64,000 nt of DNA from Hexactinellida sp. DTS-2022. Taxonomy: Eukaryota; Porifera; Hexactinellida. Position 1 is the first letter of the stretch, and each line of letters starts with the position of its first letter. A program made the position numbers and the translations under genes. The stretch spans positions 13,878,501 through 13,942,500 of the forward strand of contig JAPNXP010000001.1 in assembly GCA_028753945.1 (NCBI GenBank). Reading direction: 5' to 3'. This document shows positions 41,073-54,005 of the stretch, piece by piece. Under the pieces are notes generated by a model that saw only the letters and a program-made list of their open reading frames with translations, was not told where the DNA came from and searched no databases.

Positions 41073-41394
41073 TTCGCAATGCCATCATCACTGTGAAGGT
41101 GTTGAACCATTTCAGAAAGTGAAATAATGAAAAAGATAACAATTATATGATCTATGTTTTAATTTATACTTCGCTAGAATTAATTTGTGCTTCAATAGAA
41201 TTAGCTAAACTGAAATGATGCAGGTGGAGTCATGCAAGTAATGACTAATACTTAATATGTGCAGTGAATTAAAGACTTCTTACACTCGACCAATTAAATT
41301 ACAGCTTCGGTTAGGCATCCTATATGGACACTAACAATTGATAGAAAATCATTTTATACTAATTGGATGCTAGCTGCTAATCCATACTGGGACA

Positions 41395-42910
41395 ACCCTC
41401 GAATTTAATTGGCTAACATATTTTGTCACCTTCAAATGTGAATATCTCTCTTCAAAAACCAATAGATCGTTGTCGCAGTACTAAATTACCCCTGTATACA
41501 AATTTTCAGCTTTCTAGGACTCGTAGTCTTTCAAATTAATTCTGGACAAACACACAAACACACAAACACACAAACAAACAAACAAACAAACAAACAAACA
41601 AACAAACAAACAAACAAACAAACAAACAAACAAACAAACAAACAAACAAACAAACAAACAAACAAACAAACAAACAAACAAACAAACAAACAAACAAACA
41701 AACAAACAAACAAACACACAAACACACAACAATTCCTCTTTTTATAGATAGACGAGCCCTTCGGTCTCGGTCGCTTCGCGACGGATCACTCTCTCACAAA
41801 AGTCGCTTCGCGACTTTTGTTCGTTCGTGTTAGGCACTACGCGATACAATTAACGGCCGCATCGCGGCCTTTCCCTCCCCAAAAGCAATCACATTAATAA
41901 TGAGTTTTAATAGCTCACTAAATTTCAGTTGCACGATAAGAAAGCTCGAATCAAAATAATATTAAAAGTAAAACAGGGAATAGAATAGACAAATGATTGA
42001 TTGGTTAAATTAATTTATTTTCAATCAATCAAATTGGAGCCTCAGAAAATATTTCTATTATGCACAATCTATTTATACTAATTGAAGAAATCTGCTATTC
42101 CATACTAACAAACCCTCGAATTTAATTGGCTAACATATTCTGTCACCTTCAAATGTGAATATTTCTCTTCAAAAACCAATAGATCGTTGTCGCAGTACTA
42201 AATTACCCCTGTATACAAAATTTATGCTTTCTAGGACTCGTAGTCTTTCCAATTAATTCTGGACAAACAAACAAACAAACAAACAAACAAACAAACAAAC
42301 AAACAAACAAACAAACACACAACAATTCCTCTTTTTATATACGAGCCCTTCGGTCTCGGTCGCTTTGCGACGGATCACTCTCTCACAAAAGTCGCTTCGC
42401 GACTTTTGTTTGTTCGTGTTAGGCACTACGCGATACAATTAACGGCCGCTTCGCGGCCTTTCCCTCCCCAAAAGCAATCACATTAATACTGAGTTTTAAT
42501 AGCTCAATAAATTTCAGTTGCACGATAAGAAAGCTCGAATCAGAATAGTACTAAAAGAAAAACAGGCAATAGAATAGACAATATGATTGATTGGTTAAAT
42601 GAATTTATTTTCAATCAATCAAATTGGAGCCTCAGAAAATATTCCTATTATATGCACAATCAATTTATACTAATTGAATAAGTTAGCTAATCCATACTAA
42701 AAAACCCTCGAATTTAATTGGCTAACATTTTTTGTCACCTTCAAATGTGAATATTTCTCTTCAAAAACCAATAGATCGTTGTCGCAGTATAAAATTACCC
42801 CTGTATACAAATTTTCAGCTTTCTGGGACTCGTAGTCTTTCCAATTAATTCTGGACAAACAAACAAACAAACAAACAAACAAACAAACACACACACAACA
42901 ATTCCTCTTT
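41395..42910. repeat. Tandem triplication of a unit with (CAAA)n and GC-rich hairpins
   Basis: Units start at about 41395, 42113 and 42705 (the last truncated) with the same ACCCTCGAATTTAATTGGCT. Each carries a (CAAA)n tract (41545-41728, 42263-42321, 42854-42897). Units 1 and 2 also carry perfect hairpins AAAAGTCGCTTCGCGACTTTT (41797-41817, 42387-42407) and GGCCGC/GCGGCC. Long Cys-Leu-Phe-Val frames on the minus strand are translations of the microsatellite. Confidence 0.8.
41545..41728. repeat. (CAAA)n microsatellite
   Basis: About 180 bp of nearly perfect CAAA repeats with CACA interruptions at both ends. It lies at the same internal position as the shorter arrays in the two sister units. 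Confidence 0.95.
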
Positions 42911-43606
42911 TTATATATAGATACTAGATAGATAGATAGATAGATAGATTTATGGATTATGTCAAATTCATTATTAATACATAACATGATCGTATATCTT
43001 GACACACATAATACATTGCTTTGGCAAGTGTAATTTGTGTTTGTATAAGTGTAAATTTACTTCTTAGACGAGCGAGAGCAGCGAGCGAGAAAAAGATTAG
43101 GGTGTACAGGGATCTTGGCCAATGTAAAGGTTAAATTGGAGCCTCGTACAGGGATACGACTCAAATGATTGGCAAGTGTGAATTCATTGAATTGAATTTA
43201 TAGCATTAATGGATCAGAGCAATGAAATAGTTACAAATTGTTTTACCGGCGGGGGGCATTGCCCTCTATGCCCCAGTGGCGACGTGCCTGCCCATTCTGA
43301 AAGTTGTAAATTGATCGAAATGAAAGTTTTGCAAATAAAGATTGTCTTTCGACACTATTGGAATCATAAATACAGCCGGTGTTGATTCTGCATATTGAGT
43401 TTTAAATTAAATGACAGTTAGCTGAAACTTAGTACAAACTAAGTAAAGAATACTTAATGAAAAGTAAGTATAAGGCCATATAAAATAAATAACTTGTTTA
43501 TTCTCTCCGTCCGTCCCTACTTTACCCCCCGTCCGTCCGAGAATATTCTATTATTATCTTATGAACATAATCGTGCAAAATATTAGCCAAAAGTACACCT
43601 AATGTA

Positions 43607-44935
43607 CAGGGCCGGATTAAGGGCGTAGTAGGCCTGGAGCTGAATAATCATGATGGGCCTGTCACGAAATATTCGGTTTGTGTTGTTTATAGTCTGGGCG
43701 GACCAAATATTTCAATAACATTTGTTCCGTCCGACCAAAATGTAACCCGGACGAAATATTTCAGAATCCGACAAAAAATGAGCCGATAAAAAAGGATAAG
43801 AAGGTTACTACTTTACAAAAAATGAGCGCTCTCTCGCTCTCGCTCCTGAAAAATTGGAGCGCGCTCACTTTTCGCTCCCTATTTCTTGTGCACCAAATGT
43901 GCTAGATATACAAAGATATTTATTTAATTAATTAATTCTGATTCGTGCTTAAAAACTGAGAAACCTCATGGAAACTTAGTTAAGTTCATATTATTACATT
44001 ATCTATAAATATTTAATACCAAATAATACGTGCCCTATTAAATATCTTGTAATTGTACATTCTTCCTGCTCTAATTTCCAATCTATCGATGTTTCGTGAT
44101 TACTCTATTATTTAGGTAATTTGTATTGGATTAGTGATATCATATACAACGTATTTGAAAAAGGAGTGCGCTTCAGTAGGCGGGCTCCACTTATAGCTCT
44201 CCTGAAAAATGGAGCGCACTCCTTTAATGCTCCTCCTATTGACACAATAATATATTGCTTATACCCGGAATGAAATAATTAGTCCTGGGAATTAATATGT
44301 AAACCGGGGCAACAAATGTAAATCCGGGCCCTTAATGTATGAAATATTTGGTCTGGGTTCAAATTAGTCCGGCCGAACCAAATATTTCGTCACAGCCATA
44401 CCTACTTGACAATTCCATACACGACAAAACAGATTTTATTTATTTGGTAAATAAATATTTTTTGTACATCATAAAACTACTTTATTTTCTACTTGCGAAA
44501 TCTCTAATTGTAGACTCCACATCGATTGATTGAAAATAAGGCAATGTAGTAAATTATGAATACAAAGTATGCTGGTGTATCACTGAGTTTTGTGATATTT
44601 AATAAGATTATTACGGTCTGATAGAAGAAAAATTCATCGCATAATGAAAACCTAAACGTATAAACTTTTGTTAGTAAAAATTAACTATACACATGTGGAG
44701 GGATTAGAAGTACATTCATAAAAATCATTGACATTTTTCATGAAATAGTCAACTAAAATGATGAGAATTTTCCATAGGTCTACTTGAAGCCTGCGTATGA
44801 AATCCGGATGCTTCTAGTGCCCAACCAAAACCAACTCTTGGCTAAGCCTTCAGGGCCTATGGCACAAGCGGTGGGCCTATTTTCAAAGTGGGCCTGGGAC
44901 TGGTGCCCCATCAGCGCTGCCTTAATATGCCTCTG
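43607..44935. mobile_element. hAT-type element with perfect 8-bp target duplication, carrying a nested element
   Basis: It starts CAGGGCCGGATTAAGG and ends GCCTTAATATGCCTCTG, imperfectly inverted. CTAATGTA flanks both sides (43599-43606, 44936-44943). GGGCCT motifs near both ends fit this known hAT end type. No transposase ORF. A second element (43659-44395) is nested inside. Confidence 0.88.
43659..44395. mobile_element. Nested inverted-repeat element
   Basis: The ends CTGTCACGAAATATT and AATATTTCGTCACAG differ from perfect inversion by one base. GGAGCGC and GCTCC blocks inside are also inverted (about 43850 and 44210). No ORF and no clear target duplication. Confidence 0.6.
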
Positions 44936-46164
44936 CTAATGTATCAATTTTAAAAAGTTTGGTATTAGTAGGGCTGAAAGAAAAGACCAAATATTCATTC
45001 GAATTGATTGAAAGAATATTAGATTGAAACGAAAATTATTTTGTTCATATTGAAGAGATCGAACTAACTAATTTGTATCGAATACATAACAATAAAAATA
45101 ATGAGTTTACTTATCCACCGATCATCGGCGTTTGTATTAAAACCCTCTCTACTCTCTACCGATAGTTATTTTTATATTTATAACATAAAAAATGCTTAGT
45201 TAATCAAAACGAAGCGACTATTCGAATATTCGTTCCTTACATTTCGAATATTCGTTTATTTCATTTTATTTTATTTCAGAGCATTTCTTTAATTATTTAA
45301 TGATTCATTGTCATTTAATTGTATAAATAAATAAAGGATATATCTATATTTATTGTTTGGATTAGGATAATGTTATTATAATATTAAAAAAACCTCTCAG
45401 AGATGGGATGGGAGTGTGCTCCTTCTGATTGCACTTCCCCAATGTTTAATTTAACTAGAATTTCAATATTCAAATTACATTTCATTTAGTAGTAATATAA
45501 TTTAATTAATGTTTGAATTGTGAAGACTTCATATGTTTAAACCTAGAGTAATCCGACTTGGTGGAATTCTAATGTGAAATCAGAATTAGTAAAGTATAAT
45601 TGCCTCATAATGATCAGAAATTCTGTATTTAATTAGTTCATTATATAGTTTATGAGCTTAATACCTATAAAAACATAAATTCAAAAATTGTGTTATTTTT
45701 AATACCTTAACTACCGTTTTATATTGAAGCATCAACAAATGTCATTATGCCTCTAGAAACTGGAATATATTCCTAATTATTGTTCTTCAAATACTTTTGG
45801 CCGGGTTAGTGTACATGCACATTTTTCAAACCAAATTGGATAGATTTGCATGTATGTATCCATGAACAAGTGATTCGGTTAAAAAGTATTTATTTCTCTA
45901 CTAATTAACTGTGCAAGATTTGAGTTAAAGAGTAAATAATTCATTTTGTTATAGTTGATGGCTCAATGACAAATCTTATCAGTATACGTATTGTGTAATA
46001 GCACCGGAGTATGTGTTAACTTTAAACACTCCAGAAATAAATATGATTTTTAGACATTAGTAAATTAGCAGATTTTAGATTGTACAACAAATAATGCGGG
46101 GCATAATGATAATGATTTCCCTACTAAAATTAATGCGAATGTATATCGGTACAATTATAGTGAA

Positions 46165-46915
46165 TATATAGATAATACAAAGAAATTAGCTTACTTGTTA
46201 TCTAATTCAACTGATTGATGATATTAGCGTTATTGATAATCGTAATAGGATCTATAAACACAGATAAATATAAGTAAATACAGTGATATGATAATGAATA
46301 GTATCATTATAAAGGAGGGAATAAGCAATTGAAATGTAATTATTAAATGTCTGTATTTCTGGTATAATATATGTTCAAATCCAATTAAAATTTAAGTAAT
46401 ACAACTCACTGTAATTTGTTGATAATGGAAGTATCTCTGATTTTAAGAAATTCCTTTTGTTATTCTTCAATTAAGGATAAGTTTCCTAACAACAGATATT
46501 ATGATAAATAAATTATTAAATTAACAAAATATATTGTTTGTTAAATACTAAATACTAACCTGATGAATGACAAATCACTGATTATAGAAATTAGGTTAAT
46601 TTCGCAGTTTATACAAATATATTCAAGTATTAATACAGTTATTATGAATAGTATAAGTTGAGTAGAATAGTATAGAGCCACTAAATCAGCTTATTTATAG
46701 ATAGATGCAATATGAGACTATTTATAGGAAAGTCTCTATGCATATTCCATTGTAACCATATACTTAACAAAAGTTTAAATATTAAAGTAGACTTATTAAC
46801 TTTCAACATTAGTTTATGTCAGTAACATAATTATAAAGCTAGCGTCACTACTTGTAACTACCATGTTCTCTTAAGGTCGATAAAGTCTGTACTTTATACT
46901 TTGTACTTATTTAGC
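46165..46915 (-). repeat. Five-copy repeat resembling a spliced transcription unit, copy 3
   Basis: Same order of TATAAATA boxes, donors and acceptors on the minus strand. The 76-bp exon here has one stop (GAATAA in place of GAATAT). Confidence 0.5.
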
Positions 46916-47079
46916 TAATAGTATGTATTAACTTTAAACACTCCAGAAATAAATAATATTTTTACTTATAATTAAGTTAGCAGATTTTAGATTGTACAAC
47001 AAATAATGTAGGGCATAATGATAATATTTTCCTATTAAGATTAATGCGAATGTATATCAATACTATTATAGTGAATATA

Positions 47080-47845
47080 CAGATAATAAAAGAAATTTAC
47101 TTACTTGTTATCTGATTCAACTGATTGATGATATTAACGTTATTGATGATTGTAATAGGATCTATAAACACAGATAAATACAAGTAAATACAGTGATATG
47201 ATAATGAATAGTATCATTATAAAGGAGAATATAAGCAATTGAAATGTCATTATTGAATGTCCGTATTTCTGGTATAATACATGTTCAAATTCTATAAAAT
47301 TTAAGTAATACAACTCACTGTAATTCGTTGATAATGAAAGTATCTGTGATTATAAGAAATTCCTTTTGATATTCTTCAATTAAGGATAAGTTTCCTAATA
47401 ACAGATATCATGATAAAGAAATTATTCAACTAACATAAAATATTGTTTGTTAAATACTAAATACTAACCTGATAAATGACAAATCACTGATTATAGAAAT
47501 TAGGTTAATTTCGGAGTTTATACAAATATCTTCAAGTATTAATACAGTTCTTATGAATAGTATAAGTTGAGTAGAATAGTATAGAGCCACTAAATCAGCT
47601 TATTTATAGATAGATGCAATATGAGACTATTTATAGGAAAGTCTCTATGCATATTACACTGTAACCATATACTTAACCAAAGTTTGAATATTAAAGTAGA
47701 CTTATTAACTTTCAACATTAGTTTATGTCAGTAACATAATTATAAAGCTAGCGTCACTACTTGTAACTATCATGTTCTCTTAAGGTCGATAAAGTCTGTA
47801 CTTTATACTTTGTAAACTGAGAGTTGATGAGTTAATAATTTACAG
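47080..47845 (-). repeat. Five-copy repeat resembling a spliced transcription unit, copy 4 (tandem)
   Basis: It repeats copy 3 about 910 bases further on, with 46925-47070 repeating the end of the preceding segment. The 76-bp exon is open (NLSLIEEYQKEFLIIT). Confidence 0.5.
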
Positions 47846-47894
47846 AAGAAATATTGTCTTAAACAAAACTAATAAATGCTAATATGACTCCTGA

Positions 47895-48130
47895 CAGGCC
47901 TTCATCTGGCTCTAAGAGATCCGCGCACCCTAGGTTATGTTGATTTTACAATCGCGCACCCAAATTTACCAAAAATAGTCTATTTACCAAAAAAAGACCA
48001 AAATTAGTATATTAAAAATACTTTGGGTGCGCAGTGCGCACCCAAATTAATTCCAATTTCACGCACCCTTCCATCATTTTCCATAAAATCACGCACCCCT
48101 GGGTACCCAGCGCACCCAGATGAAGGCCTG
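47895..48130. mobile_element. hAT-type MITE with target duplication and visible empty site
   Basis: Perfect 15-bp inverted ends CAGGCCTTCATCTGG / CCAGATGAAGGCCTG. The flanks ACTCCTGA (47887-47894) and TCTCCTGA (48131-48138) match at 7 of 8. Duplication copy A carries the uninterrupted site GACTCCTGATATTCACC at 21645-21661. GCGCACCC blocks repeat inside. Confidence 0.93.
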
Positions 48131-49063
48131 TCTCCTGATATTCACCATATGTCAGCCACTGGATATTAAGTAGTACACAGTTTAATTCCCTTAGACAATA
48201 TGCAAATGAATGCATGTTACTACGGCCAATAGGAATTTCAGGATAGTACAAACATATTTCCATGGGATTATTATAGTTTACTTTATAACTTTACACGTAA
48301 GCTACTTTTCATACTTTTGAATACATTAAACAAGAAAAGTTCGAGTCAACTGTTAGATCTAACATTAATAGAATCTCTCCCGTCCCATGGCGTTTTATTC
48401 CCAGGATTGTGTTGTGCTTGTAACCGTTTCGATATAAGGCTTTGAGTGTATCCCCCCGGAATCCTTTTTGGATTAGACACACTTAAATAACATATTTAGA
48501 CAAGCTTTCTTAATTATCATTATTTAAGAACGACTAAATTGTAGCTCGGTAGTGTATAGTGTACTCTAATAGTTTTTGGCTTATTTTGTTTATTTATTGG
48601 TAATTTCTCAAGAGGGGGACGTCCCTAGTCCGCCAAAAATCCTTACAACGTCCCTGACTCTGACTAATACGAATATAATAGGAGTCGCCGTACCATTTCC
48701 AATTGATATATCTTAAAGCATTCCTACCGTAGCACTTTTCATAAGGATGTTCCCGACTAGTTTTGCAAAGCTAGTTATTTTGAATTTATTCAATCCTTAT
48801 TAAGTGCAAGACACTTTTCAATACAGGAACGCACTAACCGAGTTCTATTGCAATTAATCTTGCATAAAAGTTATTCCAAACACTTATAATAATTGATGAA
48901 TAGTATTTCTCATTTCTAATGATGTTATTGCGGTTGTTTCCTTTATAGTTTGTTATTTATTGAGAATATTCCAAATAATATTCCATAACTTTGACATACA
49001 TCCACAAATAATGAATTATTCAGATACAATTATAATCAGTATAGCATGGAGCTAGGCACTGGA

Positions 49064-51170
49064 CAAAGCTGGGCACTAATCCGTTAATCAGTTAATCGTT
49101 AATTAACGGAAGTTAAATTTTTCGTTACCGATTAACTTTTAAGTTAACTTTGAAATCATTAACGGACTGAATTAACTTCCGTTACATTTACAAGTCCGTT
49201 ACTAGTCCGTTAACGCAATTATGAATTCTTGATAGTTTCTATTACTACAATAACCGAACAAATATTTTTGAACAACAGGGATTTTATCCCACTATGCTTC
49301 TTGTAGCGTATTAACGGGTGTTTAACCTACTTTGGAAAACTTTAAATCTCTTGCTATAGTTATAAACTTCATAAACTTGCGATTTTAAGTAATTTTTTTT
49401 TCCAATATCCATGAAATCTAATGGTTACAAATACGAAATATTTTAATGGTACCGAACAGTTTTTCGGTGGCAGCAGCACCTATGCTACTCCTGTGGCTGT
49501 TATGTTTACCAATACCATTATGCCGCTCCTATAGTTATCGGTGATTTAAATGTGTCCCCGAATATCTGTGTGGTCACCAAATTATTGGTGCGGCCATGGC
49601 CGCACCTGCCGCATCTGCTCCTACGGCCCTGTAATTAGTTTAACACCTCCATAAAATGTAAATTAATATTGTTTTGGTCAATGTAAACAAATTTATGTAA
49701 GCATCAATGTTGAAGCATCTACAAATGTTATTATCGTGCTAGAAGCTTGAATGTATGAATACATATTATTATTACAAGCTGCTCGTCCGCGCTACGCGCG
49801 TTCTTACAACTTGCACTCGGGCCTGCGGCCCTCGCTTGTATTAAAGTAAATGCTCTTTCTGATGTTATGCCGTTTGTAATAAATTCCATATTATGGAATG
49901 TAACGAAAAAATTCGTGCAATCTTGTGCAATTGCTGAAGAGACAATTATTACTAATATTTAAATAATTCTTAAAAAATAAAATATGTTTGGTTTATTCAG
50001 CGAGGTTCGCATAATTCGTTTATTATTTAACTGCTCCTTCAATTTATAACCAAATTTCCTTGCCAAATTTCAATTATATAATTATCCCTTATAATTACAG
50101 TTCCGAATTAAAGTGCAGACGGACAAATAATCATCGCGTTTAATATAGTACTCTTGCTGTTTTTCAAGCCTGGCTTGTTTAGCATTTAATGTTTCATTAG
50201 TCCTCACAATTTCCATTCTCAACGCATCGTTTTTAGTAAACGTGATTTGCGCTGAGGTCCGCGTTTAGTAATTCGGGGCATTATGAAGGTTTTAATTAAT
50301 TAATTAATCAAAAGTTTGGAAATGAAGAGTTTATAGGGTGGTTTGAGGTTAACTTTACTAAATAGACTATTTATGCGATTTATGGGACTATCTAAGTACT
50401 AACTTGTAGGGTAAAATTTATTGGTCAAATGTATTGGCCCATAATTATTTGTTTTTATTTTTTCAGCCAATTAAATTACAGGCTTTCTATAATGCATACT
50501 TAACAGCTAATAGTTTTGTCACCTTTAGGGAGGGAAGATGAGAATATTTTTCTTAGATATTAGAACTTGTTTCTAGATGCACTATTTCCTATTCCCCTGC
50601 CAAATTTCAAGTATGTAGCTCTTACCAGTTCCTCAATCAATTCTGAACAAACAAAAAAAAAATCTTTGTGATTTAATATATAAGATTTAAATCCTTTTGA
50701 CCGTTTAGTTATTTTTAGATTTTCAATAGTGACACTTATGTGAATTTGAATCTTATAGTATCTATATTAGTCACATCCCTGTCTGATGAAAACTTTGACA
50801 TGTTATTTTTCATGAAGGGAAACATGCGTTTCATGGAATTTTCTCACCCCCCTTCTAAGATCATTCTAAGATCCCTTAAACAACTTATTTCCTTATCATT
50901 CGCTGATTATACGATATAAAGGTTGTGCTAGCATATATCTTAGCTTGAACGTCCCAACAAAGGAACATTTTAAAGTTAGAGCACTTTTTGAGATGTCTTA
51001 TAGCAAAAAAACAGAGTTTGTTGTTGTTTGTATAATATAAATTAACTGTAACGGATTAATGTTAACTTCCGTTACATTTTTAACGGATTAACTGTTAACG
51101 AAGTTAACTTTTTGGTTAACGGAATAACAATTAACGAAGTTAACTTTTTGATTAACTGTGCCCACCTTTG
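49064..51170. mobile_element. 2.1-kb hAT-type insertion, copy-B-specific, with nested repeats
   Basis: The ends CAAAGCTGGGCAC and GTGCCCACCTTTG are inverted with one mismatch. The flanks GCACTGGA (49056-49063) and GCACAGGA (51171-51178) match at 7 of 8, and copy A reads GCACTGGAAGTATTCTC straight through at 23271. Subterminal GTTAACGGAAGTTAA-type repeats lie at both ends. No ORF above 60 codons. A 68-bp GC-rich repeat (49773-49840) and a member of the 780-bp family (50455-50660) lie inside. Confidence 0.85.
49773..49840. repeat. 68-bp GC-rich double-hairpin repeat, copy 3
   Basis: It runs from TACAAGC to GCTTGTA, with hairpins CGCGCTACGCG and GGGCCTGCGGCCC intact. It is nested in the 2.1-kb hAT-type insertion. 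Confidence 0.8.
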
Positions 51171-52314
51171 GCACAGGAAGTATTCTCATTGAATAATTAG
51201 TGGGAATTAAACCTTAAACATGTGTTCAATATCGCATACGAATCCATACCAGTAGAATATGGTTAGTACATACGTACCTGGTTAATTAAGCGTACATACT
51301 AATTATTGTATGCCACATTTGTTACAATACATGTATATTTATGAATGGATAGTTCTGTTATTGCGACAATAGATCTAATGTTATGTGTATGTACAGTATA
51401 ACCTCGTTAATACGGACACAGATTATATTATAGGGAAAATCGTAGGATCCTTCAAATACTTTTCAAATTAAATGACACCTGTTAATACGAATTTTCAGAC
51501 ATTTTAACGTTTATCGGGAATTTATGATGTTATACTCAATAATTTTAGTTTGAATTATAGGTACTACTGTACCGTTTATATAAAAATGCATTCGTATTTA
51601 ATTTGGAGTTCATTTACAGGGCATTTATAGAATAACAATTTGTATTAATTTCAGAATTGTGAGATTCTTACAAAAAATTGTATCACTAATTGTTACAATA
51701 AACCGATAAGTTAGAATAACCAGAGTTAGAATAAACCGATTTCGACTGTACGCTTGAAATACAAGCGAGGGCCGCAGGTCCTATGATAAGCGCATATCCA
51801 AGGGTCCGTATTAAGAGCAGAGTTGAGCGAGATGAGTAGAGCAACTTCTTATCTTATTAAAGGTCTATACATTTCAGCGAGAACCACTAGCGGAACCAGA
51901 AATAATGAAAAGGAGGACCCAAGAAATATTGCGAGCATAGCGAGCAACTTATAAGGGTAGCACCAAGATTTATTTTACTTATATATATATTCAGAAGTAA
52001 TTTTTCAAGATAATTTTTTTATAAGGATCCCTAATTCAAACTTGAGGCTGAAGTCACTTATTTATTTTGTCAATTTAAGCCTCAATTTCACTCAATTTCT
52101 GTTTTCGAAAGGTGGGCCCAGGTTTCCTGGGACCCCAACGGATCCGCCTATGGACAATCTGGAACGACAAAACACTTGTACTTTGCTATTAATGAGAGTA
52201 AATACCAATACAATGTTATAATTACATTCGTTACACTTAATTGGGGACAGAATACCCAATTATGCTGTGTATCCTATAAACTGTTGACTCAATTAAGCGG
52301 AGTTACTGAGTAGG

Positions 52315-53060
52315 GAATTATTTAATACTTGTAATTAACAGAAAATTATTTACTTGTTATTTGAGTTTCAATTTGATTGATTATGTTAGTTTTGTTATAA
52401 TCGTGTTATGATCTATTAACACAAGTAAATACAAATAAATACTTTTCATGAAATGAATAGAATTATCAAAGAGGGAATATTTATTGGTTATGTCTAGATT
52501 AAGTGTAAAGTTTCTAGAATAGATTGTTAGAAATTCTATAAAATAAAAGCAAAATAACTCACAGTAATTAGCTGAGAATTGAAGGATGTCTGAAATGAAT
52601 AAATTCCTTTGAGATTCTTCAATTAGTGTTACGTTTCCTAGGAACCGATATTAGGATAAAGGCATGCATTAAACAAATAAAATAAATAGTTTGACTAACC
52701 TGGTAAATTGACAAAGTAATGAATTGTGAAAGTAGTTTATTTCTGAGTTTGCTTACACAAATAAGTTCAAAGAATAATGTTAATAAGAAATAGTATAAGT
52801 TGAGTAGAATAGTATAGAGCCACTAAATCAGCTTATTTATAGATAGATGCAATATGATACTATTTATAGGAAAGTCTCTATGCATATTCCACTGTAACCA
52901 TAGACTTAACCAAAGTTTAAATATTAAAGTAGACTTATTAACTTTCAACATTAGTTTATGTCAGTAACATAATTATAAAGCTAGCGTCACTACTTGTAAC
53001 TACCATGTTCTCTTAAGGTCGATACAGTCTGTACTTTATACTTTGTACTTATTTAGCTAA
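52315..53060 (-). repeat. Five-copy repeat resembling a spliced transcription unit, copy 5
   Basis: The 76-bp exon is open (NVTLIEESQRNLF) but its donor has changed (TACTGTGAGT). TATAAATA boxes are kept near 52830-52865. Confidence 0.5.
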
Positions 53061-53087
53061 TAATTTACAAATGAAAGATTGTCGTAA

Positions 53088-53108
53088 ATCTATATATATA
53101 AAATACAA

Positions 53109-53144
<36 letters not shown>

Positions 53145-53520
53145 CTCACATCTCCTCTGAGATGCCTGAACCGATCTGTACCAAATTTTGCATATTATCT
53201 AGGAATTACGTGACCACTCCAGATAAGGAATTTTTAAGAAAAATATTCACATCTTCCCTCCTTAAAGGTGACAAAACCTTTAGCCTATTAAATTCGAGGA
53301 TTTTCCAGTATGAATTAGCATCTAGCATTCAAATAGTATAAAAGGATTTTTATGTCTCTATCAATTGTTAAGTGTGCAGTATAGAACGCCTAACTGAGAC
53401 TGTGATTTAATTGGGCGAGAGTAAATTAATTTATCCAATCAGTTATTTGTGTCAGTATTCCATTGTGATTTCCCATAATATAAACAACAATTGAATATAC
53501 ATATAGACCAATAAAATTCA
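53088..53520 (+). mobile_element. Member of the 780-bp family with (TGTC)n core
   Basis: It begins TATATATATAAAATACAATG followed by nine TGTC units, then the family's conserved block (TTCACATCTTCCCTCC, GGTGACAAAA). The short ORF that starts in the microsatellite is not a gene. Confidence 0.6.
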
Positions 53521-53567
53521 ACCTTACATTTGTGTTGGACAATTTAATAGTCATACCTATTGCTATA

Positions 53568-53761
53568 CAGTCAGGTCTGCTTATTATGAACAAGATTTCG
53601 TTTGCTTAATGTGAAGATTTTTTATTATGAACAAGCCTTATGGTCCCAATTTAACAACTTACATAGGGTTTGTATTAAGTTGAGTTCGCTTATTATGAAG
53701 TCTCTCTATTATGAACACAATTTTTGGTCCCTTGAATGTTCATAATAAAAGAACCTGACTA
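53568..53761. mobile_element. pogo-like MITE, 'CAGTCAGGT...TTATTATGAAC' family
   Basis: It starts CAGTCAGGTCTGCTTATTATG after TA and ends TTCATAATAAAAGAACCTGACT. TTATTATGAAC blocks recur inside. It is a single copy in this window. Confidence 0.7.
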
Positions 53762-53964
53762 TTATAGATCGGGTTGACATATTTTTCCAACTTAAGTTAT
53801 AATTTACATACAAAATCCAAACCTGTTATCAACTATACGTATGCCACTTAAAAAACGTTCGCGTGTTGGTAATTATTGTAAACAAACGCCAAATACAGCG
53901 AGAAAGCGATTAAAACGTGAAAATAAACTTACCACCAAATACAAAGCGGAGTAAAGCGTAGTAA

Positions 53965-54005
53965 ACTAGCAGAAAAACGCCGCCCAGAGGGCGGCTTTTC
54001 GGCTA
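53965..54005. repeat. GC-rich hairpin
   Basis: GCCGCCC-AGA-GGGCGGC forms a perfect 7-bp stem near 53980-53996. It is an isolated GC-rich structure in AT-rich DNA, similar in style to the other hairpin repeats here. Confidence 0.5.

Larger units (their letters stand above)
45540..53060. repeat. Segmental duplication, copy B
   Basis: It is collinear with 18935-25620. Copy B has an additional tandem copy of its 20845-type segment (47080-47845) and two private hAT-type insertions, at 47895-48130 and 49064-51170. Confidence 0.75.

Noticed and set aside
41514..41732. Cys-Leu-Phe-Val repeat ORFs
   Set aside because: Translations of the (CAAA)n microsatellite in three frames.
41740..42460. Bacterial contamination, suggested by GC-rich CGCTTCGCG hairpins
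   Set aside because: The hairpins lie within tandem units joined to the local AT-rich repeats, and similar hairpins recur across the window.
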